DNA of 64,000 nucleotides from Harmothoe impar (taxonomy: Eukaryota; Annelida; Polychaeta; Phyllodocida; Polynoidae): positions 33,470,303-33,534,302 of the forward strand of contig OX381721.1 in assembly GCA_947462335.1 (NCBI GenBank), read 5' to 3'. The notes beneath the pieces were generated by a model, which was not told the origin of the DNA, ran no database searches, and saw only the letters and a list, made by a program, of their open reading frames with translations. Made by a program: the position numbers and the translations under genes. Numbering within the stretch: position 1 is the stretch's first letter; every line of letters starts with the position of its first letter. This document shows positions 22,626 to 35,869 of the stretch, one piece after another.

Positions 22626-24895
22626 TAAGGACCCCGGGGATTCCCCAGGGCATTTACTGATAGAGCAGTTCTCTATCCTTACACTAGAGGGTAGTACATG
22701 ATCAGTGTTAATTTAGTACATCACTATTTAAAACGGAGTGCAGACTTAATATGACAATGGATCAAAGCTTCCTTGGACCCTATGTAGAACTTGCTTATAT
22801 CACTGTGGACATCTTTTGATAGCTTTATTGACAAAGAACTGACCTGAACATATACGCTCTACTGCACCGATGTGGTGGATATTGTAAATGAGTTCAGCCT
22901 GAATCGATCTACTACTATTCCTCATTGGTTATTAATGATTTTCGTCTCATTGAAGTATCTTTCATTTTCGAAATTAAACATTCTACGATATAGCGAAATA
23001 CAGCCGATATTTCTTTTCACTTTCAGTTGATAATTATGTATGATACCTCGATAAATGTTCAGAGTAAATCTAAATACTTTTTTATCCAACATGGAATCCC
23101 CACCCCATTAGAATTGTAAGCTTGAAATCAACACAAAGGTAAAGCGCACAATGTACCTGATAGGTTTATAATTGAGCTTTTATTATAAATATGAACAATG
23201 TATTTGTTAATAGCTGGTATGACCGCTCTTATAGTGTATTGAGAGTTTGAGAGTTTATATAGTTGACTTGTAAAGGAGTGCTCATTTTTTAACAACAGGC
23301 GGGGGTGCATGATGGATATGAGGGGTAAACGATTTCACCACTGTGCATTTGTATGTTTCAGAGGGCACAAACGCGGGACGCATTCTGAGCCCCAAGATAA
23401 GCCTGGGCCCCACTAGAGTGGCACAGGTACCTGCGAAACATGGCGATCTTTTTCATGTTTTCTTTTGCCCATTTCACTCCATTTCGCGGCAGTGTCGCCC
23501 TAGCGCAGCCCAGGCTATAGGGGTTTAAAACTCGGATCTACTCTAGTAGCGTTAAAAATCATTTGCACCCCCTGCAACATCTCACTGCTCCCACCCCTCT
23601 TGTAAGAAAATGAGCACTCCCTAAAGTGCAAACAGAAAAGGCTGTGTTAGTGTTAGCCCACACCTCTGTGAATGTAGAATTACATTGTGTATATTCAAGG
23701 TCATGCAATTTTTCGTGGAATGTGAAATCTGCTATTTTACGTGTACTTGTACTTGTACTAACATGGCATACATTTTCATACCTCATAATTTTTATGAATT
23801 TCGCTAAAATATGTGCAGCTAAAAGTAAAGTACGGCCACACTACTCTGGTCCGATCATAATCCTTTCTTTTTTCTTTTTAAATCTTACCCGAGAGGACTT
23901 TGTCACCCCCCCCCAAGAAACAGAAGAAGAAAATGACGGAAAGCCCTTGTGTTGCTTTATATATTTTATATCCCCCTAAATAAGATTCGCACTAATCTCA
24001 AAAAGTACCCAAAAGGAATAAAATAAAACATTTCAGATTTTCCCGCCATATTACCAGAATCCACCTTATTGCTTTATTTTAATTGTCCTCGGTACGTATA
24101 ATATACATGTACTTAGTGTACATGATATTAAGGATTTGTGTTAAACATTGTGGTATTAGCTGCCAGTATATCATTAATTGGCATATAAGGGCTACAAACC
24201 TACATTGAGCCCATTTGGCCACGCTAAAAGAAGTTGGTCTCCGGATTTCACCTTAAGAAATATGGTGCGAGAGGGCAAACATTTTACCCCTTTTTTAACA
24301 ATTGAGTTTGTCTGCAGATTTTGGAGATTAAAAACGGAGTTTGTAACAACTAGTTCTTTCCATCCAAAAAACGAAATTTGCATTTCCGAAAATAAGGTGC
24401 CGTAAATCACGGAGACCAACTTTTATTTTTGTCTGGCCCATAGCAGACTATTCCATTCAATCTCATCATTTTCATCTATTTATCCTGGTAGGATGAATGG
24501 AGTGGTAGACCGCTGTGTTCCCTAGAACTACCGGTATGACTAATTCCCCATCCTTGGATATGTATAAATCCTTGAAACTTGAGCTTGAAATTTGATAGAA
24601 GCAATACTCTACGTTATCACCACAATGCACGGCTAAAACATTTCAGGTTGCCTACCAAAACGGGGCAGTCTCTAGAGCTTTTTTAACCAATTTCTGAGCC
24701 ATTGGTTATTCTAGATTTAATTCAATGGTCCAGAACTGAGGCCCAACATTTGCCGGTCGATTTCTGGTACCGAAACCCTCCGGCCAAAGTAGACATGATA
24801 TATATGTGGGTGAAAAAACGTCAGTAATCCAGCTACGTCGTGGATTTAACACTTGATCGCTCCGAACAGTCTTCTCCATTTTCTCATCTCTAGTT

Positions 24896-27800
24896 TTAAC
24901 GTTTCCCCTTCTTTGTGTGTTCTTGGCTCTTGCTTCGTTTCGTTTCTCCCTTCTCTGACCGGCTGGGCTCTTCACTCCTGCTGCGCTTCCTCGGCTCGTC
25001 CTGTTATCAAATGGAAATTCAAACAGGAAAATTAGTTAAAAGAATCTATTTGACAGTGTAGATACCGGTCTGTACAAAACTAGGCATTACCGTATATCTT
25101 TATTACATGGATAGTACGAGAGTGGCTGTGCTTAAGTTCTTGATTTTCTTTATTCCATGCCTCCCATGGAATATCGTGTAGTCATATTCCATGGCCTGCG
25201 GCATCTTTAAATCAAAGCTTTTAAAAAAAACTACTTTAGACTATTTTCACATGTAAGAAAATGCAAAGGCCCACTACAGAGTCTGTGTACATTGCTCTTC
25301 CCTCGTTGAACAAGAGGTCCTGCGGAGGTTTATGCATTGCTGGAGGCGATAAATATCAACATCTACATATCTTAGTATTTTAACTGTATTAGCCTCATAA
25401 TATTATAATAGCCAATGTAATAGTGCATTATTACATTCAGCACTGGCGGGTCTACTCAACACGGCTTTTCATGACGACAAATTTACATGAAGCCTTGAGG
25501 CATGAGTAGTTCATCCTTAAATATGTTCATATATGCCTTATTTAATATCAGAAACAAAGGTACACTCACCCTGTCATAGTCCCTGTCATAATCCCTGGCA
25601 TGGTCCCTGTCACGGTACCCATCACGATCCCTGTCACGGTCTCCGTCGTAGTCTCTGTCGTAGTCCCTATCGCGACCCCTATCACGATCTCTGTCACGAT
25701 CCCTGTCACGATCCCTGTCACCCTCATTGTAAGGGGGTGGCTGGAAGGGAGGAGAGGCAGTAGCCGGAGGGGGGTAGCCCTGGTTGGGGTAGTATGGGGA
25801 TGGAGCAGGGGGTCCGTATCCACCCTGGGGTCCGTACCCAGCCTGGGGTCCGTAGCCGGCTGGAGGTGGGTAGGCACCTGGGTGGGGGTACGGCTGGGGG
25901 GGAGGGAAACTCGGGAAACTCTGTTGTTGTTGTTGTGAGTTGGAGTTGGAGTTGGCCACCGTAGAAACTTGTATGATTTGGGTGGGGCCAGTTTCTACGA
26001 TACGCCTTCCTGAAATAGTAATTGGTAAATGTGTTGATTAGACGTTAAATGCTGTGATGTGTCCATGGCAGTGATGTACTATATGACTCATCTCTCATCT
26101 CCCATCTTTCTTCAATCTCTTTTCCCCACCATAACTCTGTCTCTCTCCCACCCACTCTCTCTGCATTGCTGGAGTATATGTTGTTGTGTCTCTTTTTATT
26201 TATTATTGTTAGGGAGTGGTCATTTTTTAACAACAGGGGGGGGTCTGTGGATTTTCGCGCAAGGGGTTCGAAATACTTTTGGTCCCCCCCGCGGTAGGGG
26301 TCGAAATTTTTTTGGTCCCCCCCTCAGGCGAGTTGAAATTGAGCGCGGCCGACCCCTTTGAGCTATAGTAACGCGCGGGCTTTTTCGCTTAAAAGGGGTG
26401 CAACTTTTTTAGTCCCCCCCTCAAGAGGGGTGCAAATTTTTTTGGTCCCCCCCTTCAAGGGGTCCAAATTTTTTTGGTCCCCCCCCCCCAAATCCACCAA
26501 CCCCCCCATGTTGTTGAAAAAAATGACCACTCCCTTACTAGGGTGGATTCACCATAAGTCGACCCTTCCCAACTCAGTTTTTCATGACCTTCAGCGGATG
26601 CTTCATTATGTCAAGTAAATCCATCATTGGATGTTACTTGTTGTACCAGCCATTGGGCGGTGATGCGGGGGTTCAATGTATAATCCTTGATAATTCTTTG
26701 AACAATATTATATGTAGATTATTGCCCTTACATTTTGAAATCTCATATGGTCTATTTTCACGCAATGTCGACCAGAATTAACCTAGAGTCGACCACGCTT
26801 ATCTCAGTCAAAACATGATTCATTTGTAATTCATATCTAGATAAACTGGATTTACTCAATGGAATTTGGTAAAAAACATGTAGGTTCTTTATTTTTCTCA
26901 TTATGGGTGTATTTCCTTAACCCTTAGGACTTTTAAACTCCTTCAGGCAGCCTGGGCTCTAGCATTCCTTACAGAATAGTCATTGATATAGGGTTACTGC
27001 TAACACCTTGTACATTGAGGTTGTCTTTAATTCCGCATTAGCGAGATACAGTGGCTCCACCTTTTGGACCACTGGTAACAATCATAACCCTTTGCTCTGC
27101 AAGGACCAGCTCAGCCAAATCTCGTGGCCGAGATTAGGGTACAGGCAGGGTGCAGGTATTGTGAATAGGTTGTACCTGGACACTCCTAATGTCACCTGTG
27201 TCCAGTATAGTGTAGTGGTTAGCACTGTGGACTCATAATGCTGGGAGCCCAAGTTCAAATCCCTACCAGGCCAAATAACACTATGTCCTTTAAATACATA
27301 TTTCTAAATTTTCTTTAGTATTGTGAATAATGTATTCTGTTTCCAAAATTGCTTTACTTATGAATTTGATTACCAGGCATTGCCTGGAAGAGATTTGAAC
27401 TCAGGTACTCTGCATCATGAGTCCACAGTGCTACCCACTACACTATACTGGACACAGGTGACATAAGGAGTGTCCAGGTATGACCTATTCACAATACCTG
27501 CAACCAGATTGTACCCTAATCTCGGCCACGAGATTTGGCTAAGCTGGTTTCTGTGAGTACTGGGAATAGACCTAGGACCAGTGGAAATGGCGCTGCCCAC
27601 TGATCATCTCGCTAATGCCCTATAGGGTGAAATTCTGGTCGTTTCATGTTGAAATTAGTAGGTGCTAGCTCAAGAGCCCTACCTTTTAGGAATGTGGATA
27701 TTGTATTTTAAGAAAATGTGATTTATGTTCAAAAGATGTATATCCATTCATCTAACATCACAATTAGTGTATAAATCAACTGAAAAGAATGATTAACTAA

Positions 27801-28263
27801 AACCAAAGTCAAATATTTATGAAGAATTTCCATTTTGTCTGTGCCCAAAACAGGTCATACACCTTCACTTCTGCAGTATGTATTTATATGAACAAAAATT
27901 ATATCTGTGAAAAATAAGGATGCTATGTAGACCAATAACAATCCAACGTTTAGTTCATATAGCTTTTGTACATCCATATAGCATAGGATAGAGGCAGTAT
28001 GGTGCTCTAGGTGGTTGACTTATGGTAGGTGGTCGGAAATAGGTGAGCTTACCCTATAGCTATTGTGTACTATATTCCCGACAATATAGAAATCAAAAAC
28101 AAATTAACAAAAAGTCTCCAATGTATATAAAGAGACAGAAATGTGGATGAAAACAGCCCTTACTTCGCCTACAGCAGTAGTAGATGCAGCATCCTATGAT
28201 GATACAGGATATCACAAACGAGGCGGTTCCTCCCCCAGCTGACGCTCCATAGCTGTCTGCCAT
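24896..28263 (-). CDS. Gene B: single-pass membrane protein with Pro-rich and Arg-Asp repeat tail
   Basis: Minus-strand coding exons are 28263-28164 (exon start 28276 after TTTCTAG, donor GTAAGG), 26009-25570 (acceptor ATTTCAG, donor GTGAGT) and 25000-24896 (acceptor ATAACAG, stop TAA). Phases 1 and 0 join to 214 residues. It starts MADSYGASAGGG. The helix at about 13-27 leads into CCIYYCCRR. The tail has a Gln run, then Pro/Gly/Tyr repeats of the type GYGPQ and a PPPY motif. About 45 residues of Arg-Asp dipeptides with Tyr follow, and then a last exon rich in Lys, Arg and Ser. That last exon resembles the last exon of gene C (RSKSQEH against RSRSQEH), which supports the model. The RD stretch resembles charged dipeptide domains of RNA-binding proteins and is odd in a membrane adaptor. 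Confidence 0.72.
26209..26537. mobile_element. MITE with TTAGGGAGTGGTCATTTT termini, copy 2 (gene B first intron)
   Basis: GGGAGTGGTCATTTTTTAAC on the left is mirrored by TGAAAAAAATGACCACTCCC on the right. The interior has repeated runs of C with GGTCGAAATTTTTTTGGTCC-type blocks, as in the copy at 7510-7869. Confidence 0.75.
27030..27619. mobile_element. Foldback element with tRNA-like arms, copy 1
   Basis: The outer ends are ATTCCGCATTAGCGAGAT and its inverse (ATCTCGCTAATGC). Each arm of over 200 bases ends inside with a tRNA-like block, on plus at about 27201-27275 and on minus at about 27405-27460. Both have GTGTAGTGGTTAGCACTGTG box-A and AAGTTCAAATCC box-B words, facing each other. A second element of this kind is at 30300-30933. 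It lies in the first intron of gene B. It could be two SINEs inserted in opposite directions, but two such pairs argue for a single foldback unit. Confidence 0.65.
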
Positions 28264-28998
28264 GGTGATAGGCTCCCTAGAAAGATACACAAGGTATAAT
28301 TGTAATTATTGTAAAAGTGTTATGATGATACATGAATGGAACCTTGGAGAATAACTCACGAGCCCCTGATGCATGAATGCAGCTCTGGTAATAAAATGAC
28401 CAGGGTCGCATTCATGCATCTTGCTGACCGGCCAAGAACAATAACGCTATTGACAGTTCAAACTAGTAGAAAATCTTTCTGTTACTGACAGTTCACACTG
28501 TCAACAGTGGAAAATAGCATCCTGGCCCAGGCGAAGCACCGAGCGCTTGCGCGCTGCCCTGGCGGCGTTTTCCTGATATTGATATAAAATATGCTGTATC
28601 ATTTGTCCTTTTTTTTCCACTAAAATTTGCAAACGCAAAAAAAATTCAAAACACTTCTTTTGGTAATGTGTGCGGTGATGAGAAACAAGCATATTATACG
28701 GAATGGCCTCATGAGGATTAGATTCAATCATTAACCACCACCCCCCCCCCCCAGTATCATCTCTGGTTTTGTTCTGGTTTCAAAGGTGTATAGTCTCACC
28801 AGGAAGTAGGATATTATAATATATATAATGATGGTGTTTCCTAACGGGTCAAACGGGTAGATGTACGTAGATGTACGTTGGGACTTTAATTCTTTACAAG
28901 ACGGGGAAACACTTAAGCTGGTTCGATATCTTGGTCTAGAAGTAGCTAGATTTTTCATCAGTCTTTTTTACATAAGACTATGATAGCATATATATATA

Positions 28999-29446
28999 TA
29001 CCGTAAAACCCCGCCTTTAAGACGGATTTTATTTGGGATTTATTTTTTGCACAAGACGAATTTTTTCCCAAAGTTAGGGGGTCGTCTTAAAGGTGGGGTT
29101 TTCTAAAATTTGACTTAAGAAAATGTTGGGGAAAAAGAAAAGAAAATATCTTTTTCTCAAGAGATTAAAATACACTTTCTTTTCTTTTTTTTTAAAGTGC
29201 TTTCCTTATGTAAATGATACAACTGTGAAGTATCTAGTGACACCACTCGTGTTTTTGACCAGAAAGGTTGACGAGGAGGGGGTCTGAAAGGGGTCTAGAG
29301 CCCCAAAAAAATCTCAAAAGTCGGGGGTCGTCTTAAAGGTGGGGTTTTCCAAAATGTCATACTTGTTTTGCACAAGACTAATTTTTTTCTAAAGTTGGGG
29401 GGTCGTCTTAAAGGCGGGGTCGTCTTAAAGGCGGGGTTTTACGGTA
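28999..29446. mobile_element. MITE with TACCGTAAAACCCCGCC termini
   Basis: The left end TACCGTAAAACCCCGCCTTT is matched by the inverted right end AAAGGCGGGGTTTTACGGTA. Internal GTCGTCTTAAAGGTGGGGTT blocks are repeated near 29090, 29330 and 29400. No frame is present, so it is non-autonomous. Confidence 0.8.
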
Positions 29447-30299
29447 CTTCCTAAAGAAAAAGTTGATGTCCAAGCCTTGAGTTATATTTGTATTGTGATA
29501 GGATAACATAGTGTTTTTCCACATATTTACATAACATGGCAGTCAAAATGTCCGAATGGTTCTCTCTGAGTATATGCAATGGTGTCTATATAGGAAATAT
29601 ATGTTGAACATATGGTCTCGCGCACATTTTTAGGTTGAGGGCTATTGAAATAAAAGAAAACGAATATAAGAATATATGAAGAAGCCCAGTCCTTTTGCGA
29701 TTCCATCAAGTGAACCAGGGAGGTATATGTGACTCCCCTAGGTGGCTGGCTCCCTTAGGTCAGCCAGGGAATCACAAAGGCTCCTTCAGGCAGCCTGGGC
29801 TCTGCTAGGGATGCTCCTGGAGAGGGGAGTCATACTAGAGGCAACCTGGACCCCCTTTTACGCTGTTTCTTTTCTTTGTGAATACATATCTCATGGTTAA
29901 AGTGGTTTGAGGCTCAAACGACCATTATAACCCAGTGGACATTGAATCTCACCAAACCTGTAATCTGTAGTGGCTATCCAAGGCTAGTCACAGGGACATT
30001 GGTCAGTACTGACAAGACTAAGGTGGTTTGGTCAGTACTGATTATTAACTGACCTAGGTTGGTCATATAGGGAGGCAAGGAAATGACTCACTAGTTAATC
30101 ACTATAGTGATTAAGTGGTTAGCCAGTACTGACTATGATCATAATACCAGTATAGAGCACCATCCATATTAAAAGTGAAACCGAAACCATGGATGAAGGT
30201 CGAAACTGGTTTCAACTTCCTGCTTTCTGAAAAGTGGCATGCAGGTAAGGTGGATCGTGTGGCCCACTTATGTCAGGGTAGAATTGGGGCAACAGGTGT

Positions 30300-30933
30300 A
30301 TTCCGCACTAGCGAGATGCAGTGATTCTCCTTTGTGAGACCTATAGCTGAAGCTGGTTCCTGGCCTGTACAAAATAGAGTTTTAGGGGTCATAAATTTTT
30401 GACTGATTGGTAGTTGAATACACCTCATGTCAGCTGTCCAGATTGGGGAAGTGGTTAGGACCCAGGCCTACCATTCCAAAGGTCCTGGCTTCGAATCCAT
30501 GTCAAGGCTGCATGGTTACCTGACCATCTTTCATGGTTGGTCAGTAATAGCATTTGCAAATAAAATGATCTTAATTTTAGATCATTTATCTTGTGTAAAG
30601 GATCTTTCCAGCCAAATCGTATACTATTACGATTTTGACCAACCAAAAAAGCATTTTGAAATGGTGTGAACCAAATAACCCAGGCATGGATTCGAAGTCA
30701 GGACCTCTGGATTGGCAGGCCTGTGTCCTAACCACTTCCCTAATCTGGACAGCTGACATAAGGTATATTCAACTACCAATCATTCAAAAGGTTACGACCC
30801 CTAAAACCCCAAATTTCGGACATGACAGGAACCAGCTTCAGCTGATCAGATGGCTGCTATAGTAAGGAGAGGAAACAGCACTGGTACCAGACAAAATGGC
30901 GCTGTACAGTGATCATCTTGCTAATGCGGAATA
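30300..30933. mobile_element. Foldback element with tRNA-like arms, copy 2
   Basis: ATTCCGCACTAGCGAGATG on the left answers CATCTTGCTAATGCGGAAT on the right. The arms run inward through AACCAGCTTCAG-type and AGCTGTCCAGATT words to GAAGTGGTTAGGAC (box-A like) and GGCTTCGAATCC (box-B like), with the mirror arm on the opposite strand. It shares the ends but not the arm sequence with 27030-27619. Confidence 0.65.
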
Positions 30934-31081
30934 TAATTAGTGGACAGGCCAGGTGAGGCCCGTGAGACTAAGCTCTATGTTGTTGATATTCTTCGACTGT
31001 TTATTGTGAAGTTTGTCATCACATTTAATTCAACTAGATTAACTGGAAAAGCTGTTCCATTGACACCCCTAACTACACTGC

Positions 31082-31586
31082 TTAGGCCACCCTTTTTTTT
31101 TTTTTTGGGTTACGGACACCTCAATAATTTATCAACGCACGGAGGACGAAATAAAAGAAATAAAAAATAAAATAAAAGTTGGTCCATGTGTATTTTATTT
31201 ATTTGCTACACGGAAAGTTTCAATATCCCAATGACGGAGGGAAAAATAAAATAAAAATCCACAAAAGAACGGACGATCCAATATTTTAAATATAATATTT
31301 TTAAGTGAACAGAAATATTGAAAAAAGTACTTCAAAATTTAAGAAAATTTGTATTCCCATTTTACCTAAATGAAAGGTAGATGGTTGTTTTCCTGTTGAT
31401 TTTAGCTTTCCATTGGTATATCATACTACATATCTTTTATTTTTTTCTTTATTTAGTTTTGTCTGGAATTGAGATCGGAGGGAATAAAAAAAAAAGTGTA
31501 AATTCCAAATTTTATTTTTATTCCGATTTTGGCCTTTCCTAGTGCGGCGGGCCCGTAACCCAAATAAAAAAAAAGTGTGGCCTTAG
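31082..31586. mobile_element. MITE with TTAGGCCAC...T-run...GGGTTACGG termini
   Basis: TTAGGCCACCC with a T run and GGGTTACGG at the left is inverted at the right as CCCGTAACCC, an A run and GTGTGGCCTTA. The interior is AT-rich with AAATAAAAT blocks and no frame. Confidence 0.7.
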
Positions 31587-33835
31587 ACACAGTGGACCTT
31601 TCTATAAAAGATCAAAACTACTATATGATATGTAACAAATGTCTGAAGTATTGATATTGGCTCTAGCTTGTGGTTGCCACTGGTACCAAATTAGTTTGAC
31701 TCCTCAGGAAGAGTCAAATCACCAATGACTCTACTGTGAGCAGCGTCAACTGCACTTGACTCTGCACTGAAGGTAGGGTCAAGTTGTACCAGGGTCATGG
31801 GGTATGACCGGAGTAGCTGTGACCCCTTCGTCAGAGTAATCTGCTACCAGGGTCAACTAGAGTTGACTATGATAAAAGAGTCATGACGACGCCCTTACTT
31901 CTCTCTGTGTGACTTAAAATGACTGACCCTAATAGTCATATAAATGGCAAGACTAATGTGGTTTGGTCATATAGGGAGCCAAGGAAATGACTAACTAGTT
32001 AATCACTATAGTGACTAGGTTGATAGCCAGTACCGACTATAATCATAATACCAGAATAAGGCATCATCCAAATTTAAAGTGAAACCGAAACCATGGATGT
32101 AGGTGTGTAATTCCATGCAGAAACTGATTTCAACTTCCTGTTTTCTGAAAACCATGACAACTTCCTAATTTCTGTACAAAATAACTCGCAGGTAACTATA
32201 GCATCCCCTGTCACGCTGAGATGAGTTAAGCAATAAGAGATTGGCTAGAGCTGTAAGATGTTATCTTATATGCCAAGACTACATTCATGCAATATGGTGA
32301 TCCTACACCTGTACGCAGAGAAAATGAATAGCATCAAAATGGAGTCTGTGTTGCCTCAAGAATGACTCCCCTCTCTAGGTGACTCGCTAACTGACCTAAG
32401 GGAATCACTGACCAGGGGAGCCATTCTGGAGGCAGTCTGAACTCCCTTTTGACGCTGTTTCGTTTCTCTGTGTACAGGGCTATATAACTAATATATCCTC
32501 AGGTAGTCGTCACGATGTATGAATGCAGCAATGGCGAGTTAGTTTCCAGAGAATTCAATCACTATGTGGCCGTTATACGCGGGCAAAAGAAATTAGGCCA
32601 AAAGAAAAAGGTGTGTTTCAGGTTACATGCATGGTCTGAAAATCTAGGGTAGGTAGGTCGGATTTTTTTTTTTTTGATTTTTTTACTTTAGCCTGAAAAT
32701 TACCAAGAAATCGACTCACAAACTACAATGCGGACTCGCCGACGACAGCCTCGACTTGTGAACTATCAGATCAACCCTTAAATAGCTCAAAAATGACCCA
32801 AAATATAAATATTTTTTCAAAATTGCATAAAAATGTCTAGGGTCGGCACTGTTTTGCTAGGTAGGGTCGGGTAACCTGAAACAAACCTTTTTTTTTTTTT
32901 GGCCTTATCTATCACAGAAAAATAGTCCTTTACAGGGACTATGGACATGCTGGACTCTCATAGTAGAGGGTAGCAGTGCTATGCAGTACCTACCATAAAT
33001 GAGAGTCAGACATGGAAACATATTTTGATGTAAGGCCACTTAAAAAAATAAAACGGTTTCTCATCACCGCACGCATCATAAAAATCAGGTTTTGACGAAT
33101 ACTTTTTTTTTTTGCTAATCTTTTATGAAAAACATGATAGAAATGGCAAATATTGGCGTGCTTGGTATCAAATTAAAGCTTATACTGACAGCAATGCAGT
33201 GGAATAAGAATAACCTACACTTTCTCCACTTTAAAAGATCAATGAATTCTTTGCTACTAAAATGTGAATTTTGGTCACCAAAAATGAATTTTATCCTATA
33301 CATTTTAGCCTGAGAAAAAAAAAAGCCTCCCTTATCATATTTTTCAGTCATTGGTGATGAGAAAATCCTTTTCTTTGAGTGGCCTAACTGTCACCCATGC
33401 TTAGGGCTACGCCATTTTCTCGGCAGCTGGGGTCAGGGAAGAAGGGGACTTATCAAATATCGATGTAGGGGGAAAAACGAAATACGGCCCATTAATGTAC
33501 TGGTGTGACAACGTGTGATTACATAGGGGGTGCGGGGCATTTTGCAAAAGTAGAACTTAGTTGGGATGGGGGGAGGGTCGAGGAATACCTATCCAGGTAG
33601 TTACATACCTCGTTGGGGAATTTCCTTACCTTTGGAAATAGTTGGTTTCATACCTGCATGGGGAACCCCCCAATTATTGACTCTGGAGCATCCATTAGCC
33701 TTTTTGTGGCAAATTGGCTTGCATATCTTAGAGATTAACCCTTACAGAACGGCATGTTGCATTAAAGTAACATGTGTCGTCCTAGTTCACCAACGTAGTA
33801 ACTCATGCACCGTCAGTGCAATGGTGCATTCAATG

Positions 33836-34083
33836 AGAGCAGCAACAGCGTCAAAGGGGAGTCCAGGGTGCCTCCAGAAAAACTTCCCTCTCTAGAGGAG
33901 CCCAAGTCCTTATGTGACTCCCTTCAGGTGAGTCAGGAAACTATGTGACTCCCCCAGCTGACTCCCTTATTAGGTCGGTCAGGGAGTCACCTAGGCTCCT
34001 TTCGGCAGCATGGGCCCCCCAAAGAGGGGAGTCATTCTGGAGGCAACCTGGACTCCCTTTTGACGCTGTTGCTTTTCCCTATG
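33836..34083. repeat. GGGAGTCC foldback element, further copy
   Basis: ACAGCGTCAAAGGGGAGTCC at the left is answered by GGACTCCCTTTTGACGCTGT at the right, and the middle carries GAGTCACCTAGGCTCC words like the best copy at 19211-19504. A shorter, internally deleted copy is at 32311-32475 and a half copy at 29711-29880. Confidence 0.75.
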
Positions 34084-34710
34084 TTGTATTGATGCTTTAG
34101 GCGTGTATCGATCCTTTCATGTACATTCATGCATCGTGATGACAAGCATATCAAAGTACAAGACTATCCTTAAAGGATTAAGAAATTACATTGTATTTGA
34201 TTTGCTGTCCCCAAACCAGTCTTTTATTTTGTGCCTTTTGGAAGGTTGACGACTCATTATTTCTCACTTCTGACAAATCCCAATAATTCTTGCGAGTTCA
34301 GAAATGTATCTAAAGTTCAGGGTAGGGCCAATATCAAATATGAACCATTTCCAACACCCACCCACCCCCTTGTAACACTTTTCCCAATATCTTCATCATT
34401 GTTTGTCGCACTCTGACCAAGACCCCCCCCCCTACCCCCTCCTGTGCGATGGACTGCTCCTTTCTATTTGAAGATTGACTTTGGGGTTTCAAAATTGTGA
34501 ATCAAGTTATGGCGTATATATACCATTCAACATGTGCATAATATCCAATAGTATTTGTGTACGTGTATTTATACTTTATGATCTAAAGACATCTGCGGGA
34601 ATACTTCCTTGTATTTTAGTGCATATGTTGAAGCTTATACTAGATTTCTCAGGTGTACAACTCACTTTCGGTTTCGTACCCAGACTTACTAACCCTTTAA
34701 GGGCCTCATA

Positions 34711-34819
34711 CCCAGTAGGCACAAAATTCAGTTCAACATTGGATCAATGTTGAATCAACATTGAATCAACATTGCCATTCAGTTATCAATGTTGATTCAA
34801 TGTTCTGTGCCCACTGGGT
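34711..34819. repeat. Short palindromic MITE (CCCAGTGGGCACA family), copy 1
   Basis: CCCAGTAGGCACAAAATTCA is mirrored by TCTGTGCCCACTGGG, with TTGAATCAACATTGA repeats between. A second copy is at 57850-57946. Similar CCCAGTGGGCA elements with ATTGAATCAAC cores are common in many animal genomes. Confidence 0.8.
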
Positions 34820-35869
34820 AGTGCTACTTTCCCACGAGGTTATGGCGCCCTGCTGTCATGCCAAGGTGCTTTAACAGTCACAAGGTCTGAAACCAGTCTT
34901 CGGATAGAGATGATACCTTCTTAGGAATTATCATTCCAAACAGACTTTTCATAAAATACTCGAGATAACCATCAGTAAAAAAAATACTTTATGAATTTAA
35001 AAAGTCATTTTATTTCTAGAAGGTGACTGCTACCGCTGTTGTGCCGTACACATACCAATGTATATATGTGCTATGCGACTTTGTCGTCATGATGCATGAA
35101 TGCAGATCAGGCGGGTCAATTTTGCATGGTTAAATTGTTCAATATAAAATTACATAAATATAGACCAGTCCATATAAGGCCAAAAAAAGAGAGGTTTGTT
35201 TCAGGTAATATGGGCAGAAAATGTAAGATCGGTAGGTCGTTTGTTTGCTTTTTTTTACTTTTTTTTTTAACATGAAAATACCAGCCGGCCGGTCGGAAGA
35301 CCCAAAAATTGACCAAAAAATGCTAAAAATACAGAAAGTTCTTCATAATTGCATTAAGTAACGTAAGGTCGGCCTTAAATCGACAGGTCACATAGCCCAT
35401 ACTTAAAATTGATTATTAAGCGAAATGGGACATCGGACATGGGAAATGGCCTTTTCTTAAAATCGGCAGGGGACATGCAACCCTTCATGGGGGTGCAGAG
35501 GCCCCCCCCCCCTCAGGTCAGAAAGTCCCCGAAATTAAGGCCCTAAAGTCGGAAAGTTGCTTATTCAGACTATTTTTATCATAGCCAAATTTTTCCAAAA
35601 GTCACTAGGTTGCCTAAATTATTGCACCAGGTCGGAAAAGTCGCCTGGAAAACAGCCCAGGTCGCCAGGTCGCCAGGTCGCCAGGTCGCCGAAACCCCCT
35701 CGGCAGTCACCTTCAGCATCAAGAGCCGCCGTAGTGACATGTAAGTAACCAATATCGTCCTACAACCTGAACGTCTCTAAAATGTAAACCACCCCACCTG
35801 ACTCCCCTACTGAGTACAACACGTCACCGTCACGGTGGTAAATTACAATTACAGAAACAGAAACCACTC

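Larger units (their letters stand above)
18036..24895. other. Intergenic region: foldback elements and minisatellites
   Basis: It holds an AGGCCAAAAAA-family end (about 18156-18500), a large palindrome (19211-19504), GATGCAT repeats (19610-19710 and 20290-20480) and four tandem arrays (20717-20915, 21650-21945, 22363-22462 and 22495-22625). Ends of the TAAGGGAGTGGTCATTTT element occur near 23270 and 23600. A 5' exon of gene D may lie here but is not identified. The long open frames over the arrays are products of repeat periodicity. Confidence 0.5.

Noticed and set aside
24178..24419. Overlapping 75-codon frames on both strands
   Set aside because: Symmetrical frames over an inverted repeat (GGTCTCCGGATTT / CACGGAGACC); no coding evidence.
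25533..25938. Other-frame ORFs (His/Pro/Cys-rich, Thr/Val-rich) over gene B exon 2
   Set aside because: Shadows of the Arg-Asp and Pro-rich repeats; only the minus frame used for gene B joins its neighbours in phase at consensus splice sites.
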